Source of the DNA: Ephydatia muelleri
Taxonomy: Eukaryota; Porifera; Demospongiae; Spongillida; Spongillidae
Assembly: GCA_013339895.1 (NCBI GenBank)
Contig: JABACO010000004.1
Coordinates: forward strand, 11,801,804 to 11,865,803
Length of the DNA: 64,000 nt
Direction of reading: 5' to 3'
The first letter of the stretch is position 1; each line of letters starts with the position of its first letter. A model generated the notes under the pieces. That model had not been told where the DNA came from. It saw only the letters and a program-made list of their open reading frames with translations, and did no database searches. Position numbers and translations under genes: made by a program. Positions 10,296 to 16,123 of this stretch are shown here, in pieces.

Positions 10296-10344
10296 GACGC
10301 GTACAATGCGATACATCACTCAAGTCAGTTCTATCAAATACTCT

Positions 10345-11991
10345 ATGTCTCAGTCACCAGTAGTCAATGTCGGAGGAGAAGAGTGCAAACTCGTCACGAT
10401 TGGCGAGCTGTGTAACTCCTACGAAATGCAGTCTAAACCTGATTGGCTATCAGACGCCAATCCAAAGAAGAGAGCTAGAACAGAAGATACTACATCTGAC
10501 GCAGGAGAGGATACATTACCAGAACAAACTAACGATGTTACAGTTGAAACGACAGATATACTTGGCGCTTCAGAATCCTCAGACGACGACGAGAAGCAGG
10601 CTGTTCATGCAGGGGACGCTCTCAAATGGAACGAGTGCGAGTGTACCAAGTGTTTGCTCAAAGCTTTCATCGACAACCACAAGAACTTGTCTCCTATTGA
10701 GAAGGTCGCACTCTACACCAGATCTACGGACCTCACCTGTAACGAAGACGTGTATACTCCAGCAGCAGAGCGATACTATTGGCAGTTCAGCGGGAGTAAG
10801 CATATGCACAACACAGAAACAGTGATCGAGTGCATGAATGCTGTGGCAGCGGTGTCTAATTGCGAATACAGAGACAAATGGCCTCGCCACGGCATCGTAG
10901 GAGGCGCAGTATATCCGATGGACGACGGTCGATTATGTGGATACAGAAAGCACACTCCGTATGTAGGGAATTACCCTATATTCGACATTGCGCCTATGGA
11001 AACCTTGGTATGCTCCAACGATCTGTTCTTTTGGAAAAGATCGCCATGGATACGGCAAATTGGATCTCTCATGGTATGTACCGAGCACTTAGCCAACAGT
11101 GAAGGAGTGCTCACTTACAATGTGCATCACTCTAAGCTGGCTACTATATTGATTACGCGTGCTATGAATTCTAAGCACTGCATGCAGCTACAAAAATACA
11201 TGCATCACAATGTGCCTTATATGCTAGAGTTTGGTCAATTCACGGTTCCTACTCCCGATTATGACGAGATGATGCTGTCACGTGCATGCGGCATGTTGGC
11301 TTACAGTCATTTTTGCGGCATATGCGATGAGTTTGATTGGAGTAATGTGCATATGTCGTACATTCCTAGTCTCACAGCTAACGCTTTGCCTAGAGACAGT
11401 CTGTTTGAGTTTGCAGATCTTGATATGGAAGATTGCTACGAAGTCGTACAATCAGGTATATGGGACGTGCTGCCTATAGAAATCATGAAGAGGGAGATGT
11501 ATGCAATGCTGTACAAATTTGTAGCCGAAGATGAGCATCCTGAAACGCTGTGTAATGTGTTTAAATCTGTCAACATTGACGATGATTATGACGACGGGTA
11601 TACGTTGGCTGCACAGCTACCGCTGGATGGATGGAAGGACAAATGTAAGAGCCATCGTTCTGGTATCAATGATGAAAAAGTAGGTGAGTACCTATTAGAC
11701 AACGAGATATACATGAAAAACTTCTGGCATATGTGCAAAGAATGGCGTACTAGTTTAGTATTTGCATTTGCGAAAAACATGGAGTGTACCAGATTGCAAG
11801 AGCATGCAAACGCAGAAGAAGTGCATGACTATTGCTTATCTTTGATGGTGTCGTGGCAGACCTCAGTATATGGCATGATTGCTTGTCACGCTTGTCGTAT
11901 GCCTATATCACATAGGCACGCTCAGCTGCATTGGTTATGCGGTTGCAGAGTATACGATATGTTGGCATGGGCGTTAAGATTATGTAGATAG
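10345..11991 (+). CDS. 548-aa viral protein, function unknown, with nuclear signal
   Basis: The ATG at 10345 is chosen because it is the first after the TATA box at 10288 and lies 12 bp past the end of the inverted repeat; the frame is open further upstream but that part is in the promoter. Residues 40-45 (PKKRAR) form a nuclear localisation signal followed by an acidic, serine-rich stretch to about residue 83. A CECTKC pair at 98-103 and many Cys and His residues follow, then a long mixed helical region. I recognise no domain. Being the first gene from the terminal promoter, it may be an early nonstructural or regulatory protein. A possible alternative or original C-terminus lies in the next frame at 11978-12106. 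Confidence 0.75.
   Translation: MSQSPVVNVGGEECKLVTIGELCNSYEMQSKPDWLSDANPKKRARTEDTTSDAGEDTLPEQTNDVTVETTDILGASESSDDDEKQAVHAGDALKWNECECTKCLLKAFIDNHKNLSPIEKVALYTRSTDLTCNEDVYTPAAERYYWQFSGSKHMHNTETVIECMNAVAAVSNCEYRDKWPRHGIVGGAVYPMDDGRLCGYRKHTPYVGNYPIFDIAPMETLVCSNDLFFWKRSPWIRQIGSLMVCTEHLANSEGVLTYNVHHSKLATILITRAMNSKHCMQLQKYMHHNVPYMLEFGQFTVPTPDYDEMMLSRACGMLAYSHFCGICDEFDWSNVHMSYIPSLTANALPRDSLFEFADLDMEDCYEVVQSGIWDVLPIEIMKREMYAMLYKFVAEDEHPETLCNVFKSVNIDDDYDDGYTLAAQLPLDGWKDKCKSHRSGINDEKVGEYLLDNEIYMKNFWHMCKEWRTSLVFAFAKNMECTRLQEHANAEEVHDYCLSLMVSWQTSVYGMIACHACRMPISHRHAQLHWLCGCRVYDMLAWALRLCR
10367..10825 (+). CDS. Overlapping 152-codon frame in the left unit
   Basis: This frame starts 22 nt after the first ATG of the left unit and overlaps it in the +1 frame for 459 nt. 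It encodes a basic protein with a predicted amphipathic helix near residues 34-68 (RRELEQKILHLTQERIHYQ). Both start codons have poor context, so leaky scanning is possible. Densoviruses make NS1 and NS2 from overlapping frames in this manner. It could still be chance. Confidence 0.4.
   Translation: MSEEKSANSSRLASCVTPTKCSLNLIGYQTPIQRRELEQKILHLTQERIHYQNKLTMLQLKRQIYLALQNPQTTTRSRLFMQGTLSNGTSASVPSVCSKLSSTTTRTCLLLRRSHSTPDLRTSPVTKTCILQQQSDTIGSSAGVSICTTQKQ
11684..11987 (+). other. Possible alternative intron in the left viral gene
   Basis: A consensus donor TAG/GTGAGTA stands at 11684, inside the 548-aa frame. Using the acceptor ATGTAG ending at 11987 would join in frame to the acidic frame at 11988-12106. 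The acceptor lacks a good pyrimidine tract, and the intervening sequence itself reads as plausible protein, so splicing would be alternative at most. Confidence 0.3.
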
Positions 11992-12106
11992 TTTGACTGA
12001 GAGTGAAGAAGAGAACTGCGAGTACTATTTGGAAGATACGGACAAAGAAGACTATTACAAGTTTATGCAACGCTGGATGGATGTCAAGATGGCTGATGTA
12101 AATTAA
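11978..12106 (+). other. Acidic C-terminal-like reading frame after the 548-aa ORF
   Basis: Directly around the stop of the 548-aa frame, the +1 frame is open for 42 codons without its own early ATG and encodes a strongly acidic, tyrosine-containing peptide (TESEEENCEYY). It looks like a protein tail, not chance sequence. It could be reached by splicing, by ribosomal frameshifting near 11976, or it may have been cut off by a one-base change in this copy. Confidence 0.45.
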
Positions 12107-12182
12107 ACTGAACTATAATAATAATGGACTATATCGTGTATATTAGGATTAGCAGTGCATTGCTGTACATTGATTTGTAACA

Positions 12183-12932
12183 ATGAGTTATCAACAAGAA
12201 AAATCGACATACGAGAAGCAGGTGCTGAATTGGATTAAGGCCGCCGCAACGCAAGATGTGACTGGTCTTAAGACAATTACGAGCGTGTTTATGGGAACAG
12301 ATGGCAGTAGCTCAGCTAGATCTGCTACAGCGTCTGATGTTGTAGGCATACTAGCTTCAAATGGGTATCCACTGGATGTTAAAATTACATTCTACAGCAC
12401 TCGGATGGTGAAACAGACGTCAAAGCCGTACATCGCACACAACGTCACCGTGGAAGGCAGAACGTACAAGAAAATAGCCCTGATGAATGGAAAAGGAGAT
12501 TCTGCTGGTGTAGTCTACAATGTCACTTTGAGATGGAGGAAAGATCTCACACCTGTGTTTAAATGGACTACAAACAAAAGAGGAGTATCTGTCATGCAAG
12601 GCACTCGTCCTACGGGAAGAGGACAAGGATACCACTACAAGTATTGGTACGTGCCTACCAGTAACAAAGCAGCTTTGCAAAACATATGTCGTCAGTGGGG
12701 AGATGCCATATATGACGCATACGGAACTAAAGGAGTATCTGGAGCCAACATAGTAGTAAGTGACATGCAAAACGATCCACTGGTGATATACAGAAGAAAC
12801 AGATCTGCAATGCAGAGACTGAAATTGAAGCGCACCACTAGAACTGACGAATTTGCAGGAAGCCCGTCTTCTTCAGCTAGTCCATCTTCATCTACCGGGA
12901 CAGAAGAAATGGATAGAGAAGGAGGAGGATGA
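12183..12932 (+). CDS. 249-aa viral protein, function unknown (possible structural protein)
   Basis: The ATG at 12183 has A at -3. The protein starts with a helical segment, then from about residue 55 to 160 has alternating hydrophobic and polar residues suggesting beta strands (for example YPLDVKITFYSTRM and GVVYNVTLRWRK), and ends in a basic patch followed by a serine-rich tail. No motif assigns it. A beta-rich mid-size protein next to a proline-rich extension would suit a capsid component, but this is inference. The frame ends at a TGA followed by C, and the same frame stays open for 266 further codons. Confidence 0.7.
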   Translation: MSYQQEKSTYEKQVLNWIKAAATQDVTGLKTITSVFMGTDGSSSARSATASDVVGILASNGYPLDVKITFYSTRMVKQTSKPYIAHNVTVEGRTYKKIALMNGKGDSAGVVYNVTLRWRKDLTPVFKWTTNKRGVSVMQGTRPTGRGQGYHYKYWYVPTSNKAALQNICRQWGDAIYDAYGTKGVSGANIVVSDMQNDPLVIYRRNRSAMQRLKLKRTTRTDEFAGSPSSSASPSSSTGTEEMDREGGG

Positions 12933-13730
12933 CAGAAACGACCACGTCCACCAGATGATGAACCTGGACCGTCAAATAACCCTGGGTATGTGTCTTTCAT
13001 GCCTAGTCCTCCCCCTGCTAGTGTACCTCCGCCTAGCGTGTCTACACCCACTGGAATTCCTCCATACACCCCTCCGTCTTATGAACCTATACATAGTGTA
13101 CAGGTAATACCCGATAGTCCTGCAGAGTCTCCTGCAGCGCCTGGATATTCTCCATTTACACCTGAACACAATAGCATACCTCCATTCACAGAGCCTCATA
13201 TACAGGCGCGTGATGCTATAGATGAAACTATAGATTATGTGAATGACCATCCTAGTGTGCTTGCAGACCTGCCTATATTAGAATGGCCGCACGAAGAAAC
13301 GATGCATGACCCTAATCACGCAGAATTAGACGAGGCGGTGCAAGCGTACGAGCAAGACCCTACATTTGAAGGTCTAGTTCGCATTGTGAACATAGAACCA
13401 GAGGGCAAAATAGCTAAATTGCAGTTCGTACAGATGATGAAGTTAGCAGAGCAAAGTAACGTCCCTGTGCCTAATCTGGACGACATGTGCAAGCTGTATT
13501 TTGAAATGGGAAGGAACGGAGACGTCTTCACTCAGTACATAGAAGAGCTCATATACCGTAAATATATGGCTCGTGATGGCGACACATGGTCTTTTAACAC
13601 TGATGTAATCATGCCTAATCGCGAGAATGCAAATTATGCTATTGCAGAAGAAGTGTTCGCGGATCAGGGTATATTAAACGACTTGCCGCCACAGTATAGT
13701 ACGTACGTTAGCCATGGCAGATTGTATTGA
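12933..13730 (+). CDS. Proline-rich extension or second protein in the same frame
   Basis: This frame is in phase with the 249-aa gene and separated from it only by the TGA at 12930-12932. It begins with a basic KRPRP patch, then a proline-rich region with PPSY, and a helical acidic domain that ends with PPQY and a stop at 13730. An internal ATG at 12990 could start a 246-aa protein, but the KRPRP segment before it also looks coding. TGA followed by C is a leaky stop context, so readthrough is a real possibility; a nonsense mutation in this copy is the other. The two PPxY motifs are like late domains that recruit host WW-domain ubiquitin ligases. Confidence 0.65.
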   Translation, partial: QKRPRPPDDEPGPSNNPGYVSFMPSPPPASVPPPSVSTPTGIPPYTPPSYEPIHSVQVIPDSPAESPAAPGYSPFTPEHNSIPPFTEPHIQARDAIDETIDYVNDHPSVLADLPILEWPHEETMHDPNHAELDEAVQAYEQDPTFEGLVRIVNIEPEGKIAKLQFVQMMKLAEQSNVPVPNLDDMCKLYFEMGRNGDVFTQYIEELIYRKYMARDGDTWSFNTDVIMPNRENANYAIAEEVFADQGILNDLPPQYSTYVSHGRLY

Positions 13731-14345
13731 CTTTGATCCTATCTCTCACTTTCAGGTAAGCGATCTACTCGCAGTGGAAGAGAATACTAAATCTTTTTGC
13801 AGGTGAGTGCGCCTACACCTAGAGAGGAATACGAGTACCTGATAAAGCTCTTGCGTGAGCGTATGGGTGTTCACAACAACGAAATAATTAACCAACAATA
13901 CAAGTATGCACGTGATGTTGAGGTTGCTGCACGAGAGGGCAGATGTACTTGGATGAAGAATGCAATAGGGTATCTGCTCAAATCCCCTACTGCACCATAT
14001 GTGGACCCTAAATATTTCCCAAGCACGAATGCACGCGTGAACGTGGAAAGGTCGTCACAGATGTTCGACTCTATAGCAAGTCAGTACGCCGCATTTCCCA
14101 CTCCCATGGAAGGAAATACCTTTGGACAAACACTACAGTATGCAAATGCGAATATGGACATGCGTACACTACAAGGGGGGCCAATACAGTACACTCCTAC
14201 AGTTCAGTACCAACTAGGGGGTGGGAATGCTAATCCTCCTCGGGCAGAGACAGATGCGATAGGGTGGCTGGAGAAAGGGGTGGACTTTGCGGCAAACATA
14301 GCATCTATAGGAGCAGGAATATTTGAAATGTTTACAAAATGGTAA
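13714..14345 (+). CDS. Spliced 194-aa viral protein with C-terminal amphipathic segment
   Basis: An ATG with excellent context (GCCATGG) at 13714 opens a 14-codon exon that overlaps the end of the preceding frame. A 47-nt intron at 13756-13802 follows, with donor AG/GTAAGC, branch-like TACTAA, a pyrimidine tract and acceptor GCAG. The second exon (13803-14345) continues in the same phase. Without splicing the second exon would have no ATG near its start. The protein is helical at the N-terminus, then glutamine- and asparagine-rich, and ends in a hydrophobic amphipathic segment (VDFAANIASIGAGIFEMFTKW region). That tail recalls membrane-active minor capsid proteins, but only in general character. 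Confidence 0.72.
13756..13802 (+). other. 47-nt intron
   Basis: Donor GTAAGC, branch-point-like TACTAA about 13 nt before the end, a T-rich tract and acceptor CAG are all present in 47 nt. The upstream exon is exactly 14 codons, so phase is kept. This is direct evidence that the genes are expressed in a spliceosome-containing host nucleus. Confidence 0.75.
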
Positions 14346-15978
14346 TTGTGCTTACTTGTTCATCATCTTCAGAATGTAACCATCCTATTGCTGCCTCCCC
14401 GCAGATTCCTGCATCATAATCAAAAAAAGGACTTAACTCCTGGACATCAATTTTATGTTTTAGATGTATGCTGTATATCCTTGACTTCCAAGCATCCACG
14501 TCATATTCTGTACTTCGTCTGCCATTTAACAAAAATGTGTCAAATGTTTCGTTGCTAGTTATAAGTACGGGCGTCTTCACGATCTCCTCTATGCCTGAAA
14601 ATTTGTTGTCTCCTCTGATAGATTGTCCTCCAAATATCTGTTTAAAAAAAGTTATGTTTCCCGTCGTCAGTAGATGGGAGGTGAACTCTTCTAACCAGAT
14701 AAGTTTATTATCTGACAGTCCGTCTAGAGGAAAATTCTTGCTCGCAGCATTCTTTTTATAGTACACAAATACTTTGCAGAACATCTCAGCCAGTAAACTT
14801 TTACCTGCATCGGGTACACCAGATATGTACAGCGTGTTACGTTTACTGCAACCGAGCATCCGTTTCTTCACATGTTTCTTGAATACTGTGATCTCGGATG
14901 GTGTCATGTGAATTGCCATCATCGACTCCAATAACGCGTAATGCATGTGTAATGTAATTTCTGGTTGCTTGACACCGTATTTGTCAAACACGGTCAGATA
15001 AGGCATAGGCCGAAACACGTCAACCATCCATATTTCAAGTAAGTTGTCCCATTGTATCTTGTCGACTGCCTTCATACTGGACCATTTTATTCTCTCCCTT
15101 TGAGGTATTTTGGTGTTCCTGAACAGGTCCTTAAACTTAACAGGGCCGTATTGATCCCATAAAGCTGTCGGTGTATCCCATGCATTTACGTCAGAATCTT
15201 TATCTGCCTCTTCGTCACTATAGCAGTTTCCGTGATGAGGATGGCATGCATGGTATTCTTCGTACACATCGTCAGTGATGCCATCGTACCCTTGCTGACA
15301 TTGGTCGTACAGATCTCCGTTTCCAACCAGGTTCTTTTTACATGGATATTTAGAGTACAGCCCTGCCGTCATGTACATCAAAATCCCATAATGAGCGTAT
15401 GTTTCTACGTGGTTCGGTTTATTCTTGATCTTTCTGGATTTCACTTTGAAAGTAGTAGAAGTTTGATCCCTCATCCTCTTTCTAACCATTTGCCATAGCT
15501 GTTCTATGTGCTCACCTCTGATTGTTGGACAAAACTTCTCATATATTAGATGTATGTGCCTGCTGGGCATACACTCTCTGTCTTCTTTATGACAGCATTC
15601 TAGAGCGATCCAATTTTCCATCCGCTGTCCTACCGGTCCGTGTTTCCTAGACGCTTTTTGTGAGTTAAATTCTGAGATGACGTCTAGCAACACTTCAGTA
15701 GTGAGCTCGTTCACATCGGATTTGCCTTCGGCCTCTATCACGTATGATCGTAATACCTGCTGTGGGTATACCGTGGCCTGTGATAACTGTAGTCTGTTTC
15801 TTCCTCTTGCGCACATTTCCTTATAGTCGCGACCAGAGCTCGCCCTTTCTCTAAAAACTGCAGCGCTAGCAGTACCATCATCATGACCACCAACGGAACT
15901 ACTGGAAACTGTGGGTATATCACCGCACTCAGAAAAGACATCGCTTCCATCGTCGCGTATATCGTAGTAACCCTCCAT
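14332..15978 (-). CDS. Rep/NS1-like HUH endonuclease and SF3 helicase
   Basis: The protein (548 aa from the ATG at 15978, context AGAATGG) has a HUH motif (HIHL, His141 and His143) and a candidate YxxxK site at Tyr211-Lys215. The SF3 helicase domain follows: Walker A GVPDAGKS (387-394), Walker B KLIWLEEF (around 425-432), a B-prime-like GGQSIRGDNKF (450-460) and motif C PVLITSN (470-476). The domain order and spacing are those of parvovirus NS1, which nicks the hairpin end and unwinds DNA in the nucleus. The nickase tyrosine is less certain than the helicase. The frame is open above 15978 but starts there only with TTG. Its 3' end overlaps the end of the convergent rightward gene by 14 nt. 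Confidence 0.88.
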   Translation of the reverse strand: MEGYYDIRDDGSDVFSECGDIPTVSSSSVGGHDDGTASAAVFRERASSGRDYKEMCARGRNRLQLSQATVYPQQVLRSYVIEAEGKSDVNELTTEVLLDVISEFNSQKASRKHGPVGQRMENWIALECCHKEDRECMPSRHIHLIYEKFCPTIRGEHIEQLWQMVRKRMRDQTSTTFKVKSRKIKNKPNHVETYAHYGILMYMTAGLYSKYPCKKNLVGNGDLYDQCQQGYDGITDDVYEEYHACHPHHGNCYSDEEADKDSDVNAWDTPTALWDQYGPVKFKDLFRNTKIPQRERIKWSSMKAVDKIQWDNLLEIWMVDVFRPMPYLTVFDKYGVKQPEITLHMHYALLESMMAIHMTPSEITVFKKHVKKRMLGCSKRNTLYISGVPDAGKSLLAEMFCKVFVYYKKNAASKNFPLDGLSDNKLIWLEEFTSHLLTTGNITFFKQIFGGQSIRGDNKFSGIEEIVKTPVLITSNETFDTFLLNGRRSTEYDVDAWKSRIYSIHLKHKIDVQELSPFFDYDAGICGEAAIGWLHSEDDEQVSTITIL

Positions 15979-16052
15979 TCTGAGTATTGTAATATCGTCA
16001 ACCCACAAATAAGCTTACAATTGCAGTACACAGCATATGTACAACAATCCAT
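15738..16052 (-). CDS. Overlapping 104-codon frame ahead of Rep
   Basis: The first ATG after the TATA-like box at 16081-16088 is at 16052 in strong context (ACAATGG). It opens a 104-codon frame that overlaps the first 240 nt of Rep in another frame. The peptide has a hydrophobic stretch around residues 50-68 (PVVPLVVMMMVLLALQFL) and a basic, tyrosine-rich end. Placement resembles NS2-type frames of densoviruses. Coding capacity could be fortuitous. Confidence 0.38.
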   Translation of the reverse strand: MDCCTYAVYCNCKLICGLTILQYSEWRVTTIYATMEAMSFLSAVIYPQFPVVPLVVMMMVLLALQFLEKGRALVATIRKCAQEEETDYSYHRPRYTHSRYYDHT

Positions 16053-16080
16053 TGTGACAAATGTCTCAATACTATTGGCT

Positions 16081-16088
16081 AATATATA
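16081..16088 (-). promoter_or_regulatory. TATA-like box upstream of Rep
   Basis: The minus strand reads TATATATT here, about 30 bp before the ATG at 16052 and 103 bp before the Rep ATG at 15978, in the short gap after the 933-aa gene. It suggests Rep has its own internal promoter. Confidence 0.5.
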
Positions 16089-16123
16089 CGGTAACTGTTT
16101 CCTGTTGGCGCCTAAACGCTTAA

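Larger units (their letters stand above)
9887..10333 (+). repeat. Left inverted terminal repeat with terminal hairpin
   Basis: Positions 9887-10018 are a 132-bp perfect palindrome centred on CTCGAG at 9950-9955, able to fold as a simple hairpin without side arms. The remaining 315 bp carry seven TAGACCG motifs and a promoter. The whole repeat is inverted at 19813-20259 with three single-base differences. Such termini prime second-strand synthesis in rolling-hairpin replication. Confidence 0.92.

Noticed and set aside
10207..10344. Upstream 46 codons of the left viral frame
   Set aside because: They lie in the inverted repeat and include the TATA box; the first ATG after the promoter is at 10345.
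12420..13250. Minus-strand frames of 92-125 codons in the viral element
   Set aside because: They are antisense shadows of the 249-aa gene and its extension, without promoter or start context.
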